A stretch of DNA of 43,879 nt from Helicobacter salomonis (GCF_017979425.1 NZ_JAERIS010000011.1:1-43879), one strand, 5' to 3'. Numbered from the stretch's first letter, positions 1 through 9,577 are shown. Notes: generated by a model from the letters alone, not told the origin. Numbers and translations: made by a program.

Positions 1-68
1 GTGGAGGCATTTTTAAGTCCCTTGCTCTGTTCTAGTATTAGGCTCAATCCCTCTTGCAAAGTTCCCAT
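1..68 (-). CDS. 5' end of an unidentified gene, cut by the window edge
   Basis: An open frame begins with ATG at 68 and reads MGTLQEGLSLILEQSKG... off the left edge. It starts directly after the stop codon (69-71) of the preceding reading frame, so the two would be co-transcribed and perhaps translationally coupled. Only 22 residues are visible, mostly helix-forming, and no family can be named. The gene could also be part of the same decaying unit as its upstream neighbour. Confidence 0.35.
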   Translation of the reverse strand, partial: MGTLQEGLSLILEQSKGLKNAS

Positions 69-571
69 CTAAACCACCTTGAAAGCTTTGGTGTGCACAA
101 AGACATCTTCAGGCAAGAGTCCCTGCTTGATGAACTCTTGTTTCTTGCGCTCTAGCTCTACCTGGGTGTAAAAGCGCATCTGGGCTTGGGTGTACTCCAT
201 CAAAGCCACACTCTGCTCTTGCAAGATTTTAAGGGCATGGGTTTGTATTAAGCTTTGTAAGTGGATTTGGGCTTCTAATTGCATCTCTCTTAGGGTGCGT
301 AGATGAGAGCTATCTTGCAGGGCTTGGAGTACTAGCTTGCGCACATAACTAAAGGATTCTTGTTCAAACTCTTTGGCAACAAGCTTGCCCAGTCTGGTGC
401 GTGCCTTGTGGTAGAAATCATCATGCTGGGCTTGCAGAAAAGAGAGGTCCATCTGCTTAATGGCCTGTTCAATGGCTCCTCTAAAGTCTTGTTCTATGAT
501 GGCACTATAATGTGTTTCTAATTCTGTAATGAATTCTTGGATGGTCTGTTGGCGTCTAGTGATTGTTCTAT
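69..571 (-). pseudogene. Unidentified alpha-helical protein, apparently degraded at its 5' end
   Basis: The longest ATG frame here spans 69-452 (127 residues), rich in Glu, Gln and Leu, with long predicted helices (residues about 30-110) and no motif I recognise. The same frame stays open further upstream without an ATG. A strong ribosome-binding sequence, AAGGAGGT, lies at about 576-583 and is followed four bases later by ATA GAA CAA TCA CTA GAC, where ATG would be expected, but in a different frame. Moving from that frame into the long one near position 555 gives continuous helical protein. I read this as a gene that lost its start codon (ATG to ATA) and gained a frameshift. A shorter functional gene starting at 452 is the alternative, but I see no good ribosome-binding site there. 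Confidence 0.45.
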
Positions 572-811
572 AAGTACCTCCTTACTCAAGCGGGTATTTT
601 TTTTGGAAGTTTCATGTATGAGGACGAGAAGTTTTTAAGGAATTATAATTGTAGATTAAGGGTTAAGCAGATCAAGTCATACAATTGCCCTGTTCGACTT
701 AGTACCTATTCTCCTCTCTTTACACCACCATGGATTGTAAATAACAAGAGCTGTACGAAAAAACTCTATTCTTTAGGACTTAAGATATAACCACGCGACA
801 ATTTTTAGTTG

Positions 812-820
812 TGCTATAAT
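812..820 (+). promoter_or_regulatory. Extended -10 promoter (TGC-TATAAT) ahead of the FkbM methyltransferase gene
   Basis: TGC followed directly by TATAAT (815-820) is a textbook Helicobacter housekeeping -10 element. Transcription from about 827 would give a leader of roughly 148 bases before the ATG at 975. The leader is richer in G+C than the sequence before it, contains GACC/GGTC complementary segments (about 850-879) and a run of six G (928-933). The stretch 572-974 holds no convincing gene; one 75-codon frame at 563-790 lacks a ribosome-binding site and family resemblance. Confidence 0.55.
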
Positions 821-974
821 TACCGCATTTGCCCTCTGTGGTACGGAATGACCTTGTAAACGTTTAAATGTGGGGTCTTTCGTGTTAATGTCCGCGGGGT
901 GTTTTTAGTTGGGAAGCCGCTCCTTTTGGGGGGTGTGTTTCACAAAAGCTAGAATAAAGGTTTTTGGAGATGTC

Positions 975-2002
975 ATGCAGGCTTTAGCACGATTCGTTTA
1001 CAAAAGGCTTTTAAACGCCCCTAATCGTGTAGTGTTTAAATTGTGGACCTATGTTCACCGCGGGTTATTAAAACTAGGTGATCCTCAGATCACTTTAACT
1101 TTCCGTGGCGTCACTTTTACCATGCCCTTTGCCCACCCGGTTTTTATTTGCCAAAAATATTACCCCTGTTACGACACGATCTTAAAGGGCATTGCCCAAC
1201 ATATCAAGGATCGGTATGGGCGTTTGTCCATGGTGGATGTGGGGGCTAATATTGGGGATACAGCGGTTTTCGCACAGGTGGATGGCGGGGCTTATATGCT
1301 TGTGGAAGGGACGACAAATTACGGTGACCTCATCCATACCAACTTAAGTCAGAATCTGCAAACCCCCCTGTACACTGACCAAAACCATCCTAAAAATGCA
1401 CAGCGATACTATACAAAAACTCCCCAAAACCAAGAAGATAAAAGCTTTCTTGTGTACACAGGAATATTCCTGGGAGAGAGCAATGACTCTCAAGATCACA
1501 GCTTAAGGATGAAAGACGGGACGGCTAGTCTTGTGCGGGAACTCAACACTCAACACTCAACACTTCAATCCGCACACTGGATAGTCTGATCCAAGAATGC
1601 GGCTTTACCCCTAATTTTATTAAGATTGACACCGATGGTTTTGATTTTAAAATCATGCGGGGTGCGGAACAAACCCTACAAAAGTTCAAGCCTGCGCTTT
1701 TCTTTGAGTGGGATCATACCTGTTTAAGTGCCCAGGGCGAAGTTTCTACCGGGATTTTTCCACTGCTGAACAAATTCGGCTACGAACAATTGATTATTTT
1801 TGATAATTATGGAAACTTAGTCTGCACGCTTTCTAGTAAGGATATCCTTAACCTCTCTTTGTTAATGGATTATACTCGCTATTCCCAACAAAACCTTGTG
1901 CCCTTTTTCGATGTACTAGCCATCCACAAAGACAGCCTCTTTTGCTTTGAAGATTATAAGAAAATCTATGATTCACAAGCCCTCACTTCTCAAGCATTTT
2001 AG
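975..2002 (+). pseudogene. FkbM-family methyltransferase, out of frame at a heptanucleotide repeat (probably phase-variable, OFF)
   Basis: FkbM-type enzymes are SAM-dependent methyltransferases, usually O-methylating sugars of surface glycans or secondary metabolites. The first part starts at ATG 975 (GGAG five bases upstream) and carries the SAM-binding motif VDVGANIGDTA. It runs into TGA at 1587-1589. The rest of the domain (KIDTDGFDFKIMRGAE, then FEWDH) continues in another frame to 2002. The switch falls at three perfect copies of ACTCAAC (1541-1561). One extra unit, or loss of two, would join both frames with no stop, giving a 344-residue protein. That is what slipped-strand phase variation looks like; a sequencing error or fixed pseudogene would look similar. 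The last 20 bases overlap the 3' end of convergent cysE. Confidence 0.75.
1541..1561 (+). repeat. (ACTCAAC)3 tandem repeat inside the methyltransferase gene
   Basis: Three perfect 7-bp units, followed by a partial fourth (ACT at 1562-1564 and then divergence). Because 7 is not a multiple of 3, each unit gained or lost shifts the reading frame. With three units the frame is closed; four units would open it. Confidence 0.85.
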
Positions 2003-2495
2003 CCTTTGTACCTACCGCTGTAGCCCCGCTAGGTAAATCTGAAACTACCACCGCATTAGCCCCAATTTTAACATCATTCCCAATCGTGATCGCGCCTAAC
2101 ACCTTCGCGCCCGCTCCCACCACCACGCGATCACCCAAGGTAGGGTGGCGTTTGCCCTTGAGCTTACCCGTGCCTCCTAGAGTTACCCCATGATAAATGG
2201 TTACATCATCCCCAATTTGAGTAGTTTCCCCAATCACCACGCCCATGCCATGATCGATGAACAAGCCCCGTCCGATCTTTGCTCCCGGGTGGATTTCTAT
2301 CCCGGTAATAAAACGCGCCAACTGCGAAAGTGCACGGGCAAGAAAGTAAAAACGCTTTTTGTGCAAAGCGTGGGCCAGGCGGTGGGCAAGCAGAGCATGA
2401 ATCCCCGGATAGAGCAATAACACCTCCCATTTATTGCGCGCGGCAGGGTCTTGGGCTAGGGCGCGCTTTAGACTATAGTCCAAATCCAGCATCAT
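1983..2495 (-). CDS. cysE: Serine O-acetyltransferase CysE
   Basis: CysE transfers acetyl from acetyl-CoA to L-serine, making O-acetylserine for cysteine synthesis. The 170-residue protein is the short epsilonproteobacterial form. It has an N-terminal helical part (residues 1-60), then the left-handed beta-helix of hexapeptide repeats with [23 protein letters not shown] and [18 protein letters not shown]. The open frame extends further upstream, but that part lies inside cysK, and the family begins at [10 protein letters not shown], so I start at 2495 (2492 is equally possible). The start overlaps the cysK end by 23 bases, giving a cysK-cysE operon whose two products act in consecutive steps and can form the cysteine synthase complex. 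Confidence 0.93.
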   Translation of the reverse strand: MMLDLDYSLKRALAQDPAARNKWEVLLLYPGIHALLAHRLAHALHKKRFYFLARALSQLARFITGIEIHPGAKIGRGLFIDHGMGVVIGETTQIGDDVTIYHGVTLGGTGKLKGKRHPTLGDRVVVGAGAKVLGAITIGNDVKIGANAVVVSDLPSGATAVGTKAKMLEK

Positions 2496-3396
2496 AAAGT
2501 CCCGTAGAGATGTATTTTTCTCCTCCATCAGGGGCGATGGCCAATACGGATTTCCCATTGCCAAAACGGCGCGCTACTTGCAACCCGGCAAAAATGGCCG
2601 CTCCTGAAGAAATACCCACTAAAATCCCCTCTTTTTCTCCAAAGAGTTTAGCCGTGTGCATTGCATCGCGCTCATCTACGGCGATCACCTCATCGACCAC
2701 GCTTTTATCGTAATTGCCCGGTACAAAGCCCACACCAATCCCCTGAATCTTGTGCGGGCTATGCATGCCTCCGCTTAAAATAGGCGATTGGGCGGGTTCT
2801 ACCGCAATGATTTTAGCGTGATGACTCTGCTCTTTAAATTTGCGTCCCACACCTGCAATCGTACCCCCCGTGCCCACGCCCAGCACAACCGCATCTACGC
2901 CGGGCAAATCTTTTAAAATCTCTTGAGCAGTGGTGTCGTAGTGTTTTTGGGGATTGGCCGGGTTTTCGAACTGCTGGGGAATAAAATAACCCTCTTGTTG
3001 CCCTAACTCTAAGGCTTTATCAATCGCCCCCTTCGTGCCTTTCGCTCCCTCTGTTAAAATCAGATCTGCCCCATAAGCCCTAATGAGCTCGCGCCTCTCA
3101 ATACTCATCGTCTCAGGCATCACAATCACCACTTTATAGCCCTTGAGTAGCCCCATTAAGGCTAGGGCAATGCCGGTATTCCCACTGGTAGGCTCGATGA
3201 TGGTCATCCCCTTAGTCAGTCGCCCATCCTTCTCTGCTTGCTCGATCATTCCCAAAGCGGCGCGATCCTTAACACTCCCACCCGGATTAAACTTCTCTAG
3301 CTTCACAAAAAAATCTGCCGATCCCTCTTCTAAAAGGTGGTTAGTTTTCAAAACGGGGGTATGCCCAATGAGCTCCAAAGCATTTGTATAAACCAT
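2473..3396 (-). CDS. cysK: Cysteine synthase (O-acetylserine sulfhydrylase)
   Basis: This PLP enzyme makes L-cysteine from O-acetylserine and sulfide. The 307 residues include the Schiff-base lysine motif [11 protein letters not shown] near residue 43, the substrate loop [10 protein letters not shown] near 68-77, the phosphate-binding [12 protein letters not shown] and a C-terminal SSGAA. The start is the ATG at 3396, six bases after AAGGA; an upstream TTG at 3402 sits between the two and is less likely. cysE follows with an overlap. The protein is of CysK/CysM type; a role in reverse transsulfuration with cystathionine, as proposed for the H. pylori homologue, cannot be excluded from sequence. 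Confidence 0.93.
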   Translation of the reverse strand: MVYTNALELIGHTPVLKTNHLLEEGSADFFVKLEKFNPGGSVKDRAALGMIEQAEKDGRLTKGMTIIEPTSGNTGIALALMGLLKGYKVVIVMPETMSIERRELIRAYGADLILTEGAKGTKGAIDKALELGQQEGYFIPQQFENPANPQKHYDTTAQEILKDLPGVDAVVLGVGTGGTIAGVGRKFKEQSHHAKIIAVEPAQSPILSGGMHSPHKIQGIGVGFVPGNYDKSVVDEVIAVDERDAMHTAKLFGEKEGILVGISSGAAIFAGLQVARRFGNGKSVLAIAPDGGEKYISTGLYDAGFGL

Positions 3397-3442
3397 TTTC
3401 AATCCTTTCTATACAAGATGCCCCATGAGTAACACAAAGAAG

Positions 3443-4582
3443 TTAACTTCTCTCTAAAAAGAGATCCTTTTCACTAATTTGCGCTCCCTCGCTCAAAATG
3501 GCCGCACGCTCTACCACGGAGAGCAATTCGCGGATATTGCCATGCCATGTATAACTTAGCATACACTCCTTAGCCTGCTCGCTAAAACTCTTCTCCCCTA
3601 AATCATAAGCGCACAACACTTCTTGTAATTTCCACTCCGCTAAGGGCAAAATCTCTTCCTTGCGCTCTCTAAGCGGGGGGATTTTAAGCGGGATGGTGTG
3701 CAGTCTGAAAAATAAATCCTCTCTAAATTCCTTAGCGTTGATCTTTTCTTGAATATTAGTATTAGTAGCAGCTATAAAGCGCACATCAATTTTGATAGGC
3801 TTATGACCGCCTAACCTTGTAATCTCCTTTTCTTGGATCGCCCTTAAAAGTTTGCTCTGCAATTTCAAGGGCATTTCGCTAATCTCATCTAAAAACACGC
3901 TCCCCCTGTGTGCGCTTTCAAAGAGCCCTGCTTTGGCGCTGGTGGCATCGGTGAACGCGCCCTTTTCATAGCCAAATAATTCAGACTCTAAAAGGTGTTC
4001 AGGGATAGCTGCCATGTTAATCGCCACAAAGGGCGCACCCTTGCGCTTAGAGTTTTCATGGATAAAGTGAGCAAAAACTTCCTTACCTACCCCGCTAGGT
4101 CCTTGTAAAAACACGCTCGCATCAGTAGCTGCTGCCTTAAGGGCTTGTTTTTGTACCGCCTCTAGGGCCTGCGAAGTAGCGATGAAAAATTCCTTTTTAC
4201 ACGCCTTATTGACCGGGTGAACTTTATGAAACTCCAGGACCTTTTTACTACGATAAATGGACTCCAAGAGCAATTCAGGCTTAAAGGGCTTTTGAAAAAA
4301 GTCTTTCACTCCTAGGCGAATGGACTCGATAGCTTTGTTAAGCGTGGCGTTCCCCGTAATCACAATCGCTTCATAACGCCCCTCTAATTTGCGCAAGAAC
4401 TCCAGTCCGTCCATTTGGGGCATATTAATGTCAGTGATGATGAGCTCAAAACTCTCATCTAAAGCCTTAAGAGCGTCTTTAGGGCTCTTAAAGGCGATCA
4501 CCTCCAAATCCTCCTGGTCGCTAAAAAAGAGCTCCAAACTCTTGCGCATGTTAATGTCATCTTCTACAATGGCAATTTTCAT
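3443..4582 (-). CDS. flgR: Sigma-54-dependent flagellar response regulator FlgR (NtrC type, no DNA-binding domain)
   Basis: FlgR, phosphorylated by the kinase FlgS, activates RpoN-dependent middle flagellar genes. The receiver domain (1-115) has acidic pair D8-D9 and acceptor D51 (TDINMPQMDG). The AAA+ domain has Walker A GPSGVGKE (161-168), Walker B FLDE (230-233) and the sigma-54 contact loop, which reads GAFTDA (208-213), not the usual GAFTGA. The 379-residue protein ends soon after the AAA+ domain (ISEKDLFLERS) without a Fis-type helix-turn-helix, as known for H. pylori FlgR, which acts without enhancer binding. Start chosen at ATG 4582 because AGGAGA lies just upstream, inside the end of the preceding gene. 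It is the last gene of the operon that starts at lpxR. Confidence 0.94.
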   Translation of the reverse strand: MKIAIVEDDINMRKSLELFFSDQEDLEVIAFKSPKDALKALDESFELIITDINMPQMDGLEFLRKLEGRYEAIVITGNATLNKAIESIRLGVKDFFQKPFKPELLLESIYRSKKVLEFHKVHPVNKACKKEFFIATSQALEAVQKQALKAAATDASVFLQGPSGVGKEVFAHFIHENSKRKGAPFVAINMAAIPEHLLESELFGYEKGAFTDATSAKAGLFESAHRGSVFLDEISEMPLKLQSKLLRAIQEKEITRLGGHKPIKIDVRFIAATNTNIQEKINAKEFREDLFFRLHTIPLKIPPLRERKEEILPLAEWKLQEVLCAYDLGEKSFSEQAKECMLSYTWHGNIRELLSVVERAAILSEGAQISEKDLFLERS

Positions 4583-4583
4583 G

Positions 4584-5015
4584 CTATCTCCTTGTATAAA
4601 TTTCAAGCACTAATAAGCCCCCCTCTAGGTGCACATTAGCAGGGGCAACCATGCGTAAAGTGGCGTTGTTCTGGTTTTGAGAATTTGTATTAAAACCACT
4701 GCTTTCAATGCGTACCTCGCCTTGATACAGACAATCCACCACCTCATCTTGGTAACTTTTTAACAAAATGTCCAGCAAAAAAGGCTCTTGTTTGGGGGAA
4801 AGTTTGGGCTCATTGATCGGGATTTCACATGTATAGTGTACCTTGTTGGTATGATCTCTTAGCGCGCGCGTGATCCCAAAAGCTTGACGCTTGGCAACCC
4901 CATTGTGCACCTGCATGGCATAAGAGATTACAAACTCCTGCGCGTGCAAAAACCCCACCAGACACACCAATAAAAAGGCTTTACTCGACTTCTTCTTTAG
5001 GGCAGGTGCTCGCAT
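4584..5015 (-). CDS. Secreted or periplasmic protein of unknown function (HP0702-like)
   Basis: The protein has about 143 residues with an N-terminal export signal: a Lys-rich start, then [13 protein letters not shown] and a likely cleavage before [10 protein letters not shown]. Two cysteines (in YTCEIP and VDCLYQGE) could form a disulfide in the periplasm. The gene begins inside the 3' end of gyrA (35-base overlap) and stops one base before flgR, whose ribosome-binding site it contains. In H. pylori a protein of this position sits between gyrA and flgR (HP0702). The ATG at 5015 follows GAGGTGG at short distance and is the preferred start; another ATG lies at 5030. Function unknown; the conserved place next to flgR is suggestive but not proof of a motility role. 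Confidence 0.8.
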   Translation of the reverse strand: MRAPALKKKSSKAFLLVCLVGFLHAQEFVISYAMQVHNGVAKRQAFGITRALRDHTNKVHYTCEIPINEPKLSPKQEPFLLDILLKSYQDEVVDCLYQGEVRIESSGFNTNSQNQNNATLRMVAPANVHLEGGLLVLEIYTRR

Positions 5016-7401
5016 AGACCACCTCATCACTCTCTACTTGCACCAACTTAACCCCGCTGGCATTGCGCCCGGTTTCGCGGATTGTCTCCATAGGCATGCG
5101 AATCATTTTTCCGCTTTTAGTGAGCAACATCAAATCCTGCCCCTCATCCACACTCACAATCCCCACGAGGTTACCCGTTTTAGGTGTGATCTTCATCCCA
5201 ATCACACCTAGCCCACCTCGCCCTTGTGCGCGATAAGCTCCTGCTAGAGTCTGTTTGCCTATGCCCTTAGAACTCACACTTAGCAATCGTTGTTCATCTG
5301 AACAAACTCCTCCTGCTCCGATCACAAAATCTCCCTCTCTTAAGCGCATACCTCTAACCCCCCTAGCCACGCGCCCCATTTCACGCACATCCTCTATGCC
5401 AAAGCGGATACACATCCCCTTAGAGCTGGCCATAAAAAGTTCTTGTACACTAGAGTCGATGATCTTGGCCGTAACCAACGCGTCATTTTCCTCTAATACA
5501 ATCGCGCGCACCCCCCCTCGAATACGCCCAAAGGCACTGAGCTCTGTGCGCTTGACAATGCCATTCCTAGTAAAAAACACAAGGGATTTATCCGCGTCAA
5601 AATCCTTAGTGGGGATGGTTGCCTTGATACTCTCCCCGGGTTGCAAATCTACCAGATTAACCAACGCGCGCCCGATGGCGTTACGCCCCATTTCGGGGAT
5701 TTTATACACCTTGAGCCAATAGAGTTGCCCGGTATTGGTGATAAATAAAATCGTGTCATGGGTGTTGGCGATGAAAAAAGACTCGATAAAGTCGTCTTCA
5801 TGGGTGTTGCCCGACATCTTGCCCTTGCCCCCGCGCCTTTGTTGCTCATACACTTTTAGGGGGACGCGTTTCACATAGCCCTTATGACTGATGGTTACAA
5901 CCATGTCTTCATGAGCAATCAAATCTTCAATGCCGATTCCCTCATAATCCTCTTCAATTTGGGTTTTTCTAGGGGTGCTAAATTTCTCTTTAACCTCTAA
6001 AAGCTCTTCTTTGATCAAGGCGTTGAGCTTGTCCGCGCTCTGCAAAATTCCCTCTAAAAGCGCGATTTTTTCTTGTAATTGAGCGTGTTCGCTGGTGATC
6101 TTTTCTTGCTCTAGCCCTGTCAGGCGTTGCAAGCGCATGTCTAAAATAGCCTTGCTTTGCTCCTCGCTTAAATGGTGGGTTTGCATGAGCAAGTCCTTGG
6201 CCCCCTGTGCGTCTACACTACCTTTAATGAGCGTGATCACTGCCTCGCTGTGCTGCAGGGCAACCTCTAAGCCCTCTAGGATATGTGCGCGCGCTTTGGC
6301 TTTTTCTAGTTCGTGAATAGTGCGCCGAATCACCACGCTTTTACGGTGCACTAAAAAGAGTTTTAACAACTCTAGGAGATTAAAAACGCGTGGCTCTTTA
6401 TTGTAGATAGCGAGCAAGATAATACTAAAGGTGATCTCCATGTTGCTAGATTTATAGAGATGATTGAGCACAATTTCAGAAAACGCGTCTTTTTTGAGCT
6501 CAATGACCACGCGCACTCCCTCTCTATCGGATTCATCGCGCACCTCTGCGATACCCTCCACTACCTTATCTTTGGCTAGAGTGCTGATTTGTTCCACCAA
6601 GCGCGCTTTGTTGATCTGATAGGGGATTTCCTCAATGATGATAGTCTCGCGGTTATTGTGTTCTTCTACCCGACTTTTGGCGCGCACCTTAATGCGTCCG
6701 CGCCCTGTACTATAAGCCTCTAAAATCCCCGCTTTGCCACAAACCACTCCCCCCGTGGGGAAGTCTGGTCCCTGCACAATGTCTATAAGGTCTATTAACT
6801 GGACCTGGGGATTTTCCAGCACACAGATCAGCGCATCGATGATCTCATCGGGACGATGGGGAGGGATGGAAGTCGCCATCCCCACAGCAATCCCACTGGA
6901 GCCATTGATGAGCAAATTAGGCAGACGGCTAGGCAAAATGTCGGGTTCTTGGAGAGTGCTGTCGTAGTTAGACACAAAGTCGATGGTGTCTTTGTCTAAG
7001 TCTCTTAGAAGCTCCTCGCTAGGAGCTGCCATGCGCGCTTCAGTGTAGCGCATCGCAGCGGCATTATCCCCATCGATTGAGCCAAAATTACCCTGCCCAT
7101 CCACAAGGGGCAAGCGCATAGAAAAATCTTGTGCCATACGCACTAAAGCCTCATAAACCGCGCTATCCCCATGGGGGTGGTATTTACCAATCACATCCCC
7201 TACAATGCGCGCGCTTTTTTTATAGGGCACTTTAGAGCCTAAGCCCAGTTCATGCATGGCATATAAAATGCGCCGGTGTACGGGTTTTAGTCCATCTCTA
7301 GCGTCAGGCAGAGCGCGCCCCACAATCACGCTCATGGAGTAGTCTAAATAACTCTCTTTTAGGGATTCTTCAATGCGAATGTCTTCAATCTTGGGTTGCA
7401 A
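4981..7401 (-). CDS. gyrA: DNA gyrase subunit A
   Basis: GyrA is the breakage-rejoining subunit of gyrase, which introduces negative supercoils with GyrB. The 806-residue protein has the winged-helix core with catalytic Tyr119 in AAAMRYTE, and a C-terminal beta-pinwheel with the GyrA box QRRGGKG. In the quinolone-resistance region ([17 protein letters not shown]) residue 80 is Ser and residue 84 is Glu, where E. coli has S83 and D87. I start at TTG 7401, five bases after AGGAG, because the reading then begins MQPKIED and clears the end of dgkA; an upstream ATG at 7434 lies inside dgkA. The gene is flanked by dgkA and the HP0702-like gene as in H. pylori. Confidence 0.96.
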   Translation of the reverse strand: MQPKIEDIRIEESLKESYLDYSMSVIVGRALPDARDGLKPVHRRILYAMHELGLGSKVPYKKSARIVGDVIGKYHPHGDSAVYEALVRMAQDFSMRLPLVDGQGNFGSIDGDNAAAMRYTEARMAAPSEELLRDLDKDTIDFVSNYDSTLQEPDILPSRLPNLLINGSSGIAVGMATSIPPHRPDEIIDALICVLENPQVQLIDLIDIVQGPDFPTGGVVCGKAGILEAYSTGRGRIKVRAKSRVEEHNNRETIIIEEIPYQINKARLVEQISTLAKDKVVEGIAEVRDESDREGVRVVIELKKDAFSEIVLNHLYKSSNMEITFSIILLAIYNKEPRVFNLLELLKLFLVHRKSVVIRRTIHELEKAKARAHILEGLEVALQHSEAVITLIKGSVDAQGAKDLLMQTHHLSEEQSKAILDMRLQRLTGLEQEKITSEHAQLQEKIALLEGILQSADKLNALIKEELLEVKEKFSTPRKTQIEEDYEGIGIEDLIAHEDMVVTISHKGYVKRVPLKVYEQQRRGGKGKMSGNTHEDDFIESFFIANTHDTILFITNTGQLYWLKVYKIPEMGRNAIGRALVNLVDLQPGESIKATIPTKDFDADKSLVFFTRNGIVKRTELSAFGRIRGGVRAIVLEENDALVTAKIIDSSVQELFMASSKGMCIRFGIEDVREMGRVARGVRGMRLREGDFVIGAGGVCSDEQRLLSVSSKGIGKQTLAGAYRAQGRGGLGVIGMKITPKTGNLVGIVSVDEGQDLMLLTKSGKMIRMPMETIRETGRNASGVKLVQVESDEVVYASTCPKEEVE

Positions 7402-7409
7402 AACTTCTC

Positions 7410-7748
7410 CTAGAATACAAAATAAGCTCCCCATACGAGCGCGAAAAACACCAGAGCGATCAGTTGGGCAGCACTGCCCATGTCTTTGGCCTTCTTAGCT
7501 AGGGGATGTTTGTGGGTACCGGTAAAATCTACGGCGTTTTCAATAGCACTATTGAGCAATTCGACCACCACGCACAACACTCCGGGCAACACCAACAACG
7601 CAAATTGTGCAAAGGTATGCGCCACAAAACACGCCCCCACAAAGCCCAAAAGTGCGAGCAACACGACTTGTTTAAAAGCAGGCTCGTCATGAAAGGCCGC
7701 CTTTAAGCCCTCCTTAGAGTAAAGCCATGCTTGTAAAATGCGTTTCAA
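7410..7748 (-). CDS. dgkA: Diacylglycerol kinase, prokaryotic type
   Basis: DgkA phosphorylates diacylglycerol to phosphatidic acid, recycling lipid left by envelope glucan or phosphoethanolamine transfer. The 112 residues hold three membrane segments and the family signature [12 protein letters not shown] near residues 63-74. The start codon is TTG at 7748, overlapping the TGA of the upstream gene (TTGA) with AGGTG about six bases before it; no in-frame ATG gives a full-length protein. Since lpxR and dgkA both touch lipid metabolism, the shared operon may reflect envelope remodelling, though co-occurrence with gyrA makes that only a guess. Confidence 0.92.
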   Translation of the reverse strand: MKRILQAWLYSKEGLKAAFHDEPAFKQVVLLALLGFVGACFVAHTFAQFALLVLPGVLCVVVELLNSAIENAVDFTGTHKHPLAKKAKDMGSAAQLIALVFFALVWGAYFVF

Positions 7749-8587
7749 GGGTGCACCTGTAGGCGTAAGTGGGGCAAAAACTCCCAGGGATTATTAAAAG
7801 AGTCCAAAGCTTTAAAATTAGGGTCTTTGTTGTGTAAAGTGAAACCGAAGTGATCTCTTTCATTCTTGGCAAAGGCGTTAAAGGCTTTGATCAATTCTTG
7901 GGCGTGCGCGACTTCTTCTTGCAAACCCGCCACCATTAAGCCCACAATCACCACACCTTGAAAAGATTTTTGAATATCTGCTAGAGCTTTATTATAGTCT
8001 TTTGGGTCTTTGAGATCGCCCGACTCCTTTAAAAGCGGCAATAAGATGGCCTTAAAATCCTTGCTATTCAAGTCTACATCGAGGGTCTCTACATGCGCTT
8101 GCAACGCTTTAAGATCATTGGTTTGTAAGAGAGATTTGAGATTGAGGGGCTTTTGGGGGTCTTTAAGTCGGGCTTTTAATCCCAGTGTATACCCCAAATT
8201 TCCAGGAGCCTTGCAATGACTCTGGGTGAAGAGTTCTTCGTTTTTGAGCTGGAGGGCTATAGTGCAATGTGCGCTTTTGGGGGCCCATTTCTGCGTGCTG
8301 TGGATGTGCTCTACATCTAGGCCAAACTCTAGTCCATGTGATTTGACTTCGCTCAATCGCACAACTATAGGACCCAAATTAGGATTTTTAACCCCCTCGC
8401 TCACGCATCTAATGTGTTTAAACCCCGAGCATTCAAAGGGAGCAGCATGGATATGAGGAGCTAGATGATTTAGACTTTCTTGTAAAGTTTTCTTAATATC
8501 ATGGCTGAGTTTAAGCCCCACCCCCAACAAGCCCACTGCCAACAACGCTCCTGCAATCACGGCAATACGCAATATTTTTCTTCCCAT
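7745..8587 (-). CDS. Membrane-anchored protein of unknown function
   Basis: The 280-residue protein starts MGRKILRIAVIAGALLAVGL, a single N-terminal membrane anchor (about residues 5-26) or uncleaved signal; the rest would be periplasmic. Four Cys (within residues about 53-125) could form disulfides. The middle is rich in charged and Leu-containing helices. I recognise no family. The ATG at 8587 overlaps the TGA of lpxR (TGATG), and the gene's own stop overlaps the dgkA start, so translation is coupled on both sides. An in-frame TTG lies one codon earlier. Confidence 0.75.
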   Translation of the reverse strand: MGRKILRIAVIAGALLAVGLLGVGLKLSHDIKKTLQESLNHLAPHIHAAPFECSGFKHIRCVSEGVKNPNLGPIVVRLSEVKSHGLEFGLDVEHIHSTQKWAPKSAHCTIALQLKNEELFTQSHCKAPGNLGYTLGLKARLKDPQKPLNLKSLLQTNDLKALQAHVETLDVDLNSKDFKAILLPLLKESGDLKDPKDYNKALADIQKSFQGVVIVGLMVAGLQEEVAHAQELIKAFNAFAKNERDHFGFTLHNKDPNFKALDSFNNPWEFLPHLRLQVHP

Positions 8588-9570
8588 CAAAATGCAATAT
8601 CCAATTCTATACTCCCAATATTGTGGTTACGGGGTTGGTCTTTAAAAGTCTTGCTCAAATCAATCGCGCTAAAGGAGAGTCGCGTGCCCCTGTAGGCAAT
8701 GGCGATCCCAATTTCAGCATTATAGAGAAAATAGGGCAGAGCAGTGATTCCCCTTGTAGTGGGGCTATTGCCCTGCACAAAAATATCAACGGGTTGGAAT
8801 TTCCCTGTTGCCCCTGCAAAGATATATAACGAAAATTTATCGCTCACGGGCATCCCCCCGCTAAAACCCGTGTTGATCTTATTAGGTCCAAAATCTACGC
8901 TCAGATTATAGCCCAAGCGCAACATTGAACCCACCTTGAAATGCGTGATTGCATTGCCCAAATCCATGCCTGCCCCTGCAAGCATATCCACATCAAAAAA
9001 ACGACTCTTAAGAAGGGGAATTTTTTGTAGCCAAGAATAGTGGAATTGAAAGATAAATTCGTTGGCAATCTGAGAACCCCAACCTAAGAATTTTGGGTCA
9101 TGCGCCCAAGTGTGGATCAAATCCTGGGTTCTGCCTGCTAGAGAGCCCGGCCCCACAGTGCCCATAGAGATAGCCAAAGTTTCTAGGGTGTGCTCACTTC
9201 TTTGCAAGATTCCTAGTTGGGCGCGCAACCAACCCCCATAGAGATGATCACCTCTTACTGGGGTGGTGAGTGTGCGGTGGGCTAGAGTGGGGGTGAACAT
9301 GGTTTGGGTTAGATAGAGGGTGAAGCGCGTTACCTTGGGCTTTTTGATCTGCAAACTCAAATAATCCATCCAAGACATTTTGGACTGCTTGAAATCGTAT
9401 TCCTTGCTCGCCCAGCCGATGCGCGTGCCCGCCGTATAATAACGATCGATGTAGGGGTTGATATACCCATCATTCTCAGTGAGCAAATCGATGTACTGCT
9501 TTTTATAGGCACTTGGAGAGGCCGCACTTAAGCTGGACAACAAAAAGAGCAAGGGGGGCAGGCAACGCAT
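8587..9570 (-). CDS. lpxR: Lipid A 3'-O-deacylase LpxR (outer-membrane beta-barrel, DUF2219)
   Basis: LpxR removes the 3'-linked acyl group from lipid A in the outer membrane, lowering recognition by TLR4. The 327-residue protein has a signal peptide (about residues 1-20) and the family's catalytic pattern: N33-D34 (LTENDGYI), the YYTAGTR segment at 44-50, and His153 in QDLIHTW followed by GW ten residues later, matching the Asn/Asp/Thr/His set of Salmonella LpxR. It ends with an aromatic residue (DIAF), as outer-membrane barrels do. It is the first gene of the operon running through gyrA to flgR. Its promoter lies so close to the ATG that the mRNA may be leaderless. Confidence 0.88.
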   Translation of the reverse strand: MRCLPPLLFLLSSLSAASPSAYKKQYIDLLTENDGYINPYIDRYYTAGTRIGWASKEYDFKQSKMSWMDYLSLQIKKPKVTRFTLYLTQTMFTPTLAHRTLTTPVRGDHLYGGWLRAQLGILQRSEHTLETLAISMGTVGPGSLAGRTQDLIHTWAHDPKFLGWGSQIANEFIFQFHYSWLQKIPLLKSRFFDVDMLAGAGMDLGNAITHFKVGSMLRLGYNLSVDFGPNKINTGFSGGMPVSDKFSLYIFAGATGKFQPVDIFVQGNSPTTRGITALPYFLYNAEIGIAIAYRGTRLSFSAIDLSKTFKDQPRNHNIGSIELDIAF

Positions 9571-9577
9571 GGGTTTT

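Noticed and set aside
563-790. 75-codon open frame on the plus strand
   Set aside because: No ribosome-binding site, no recognisable family, AT-rich and ends just before the extended -10 promoter; most likely chance.
821-974. Leader before the FkbM gene as a riboswitch or ribosomal-protein leader
   Set aside because: Some complementary segments exist, but no known conserved motif is recognisable, and the gene below is not a usual riboswitch target.
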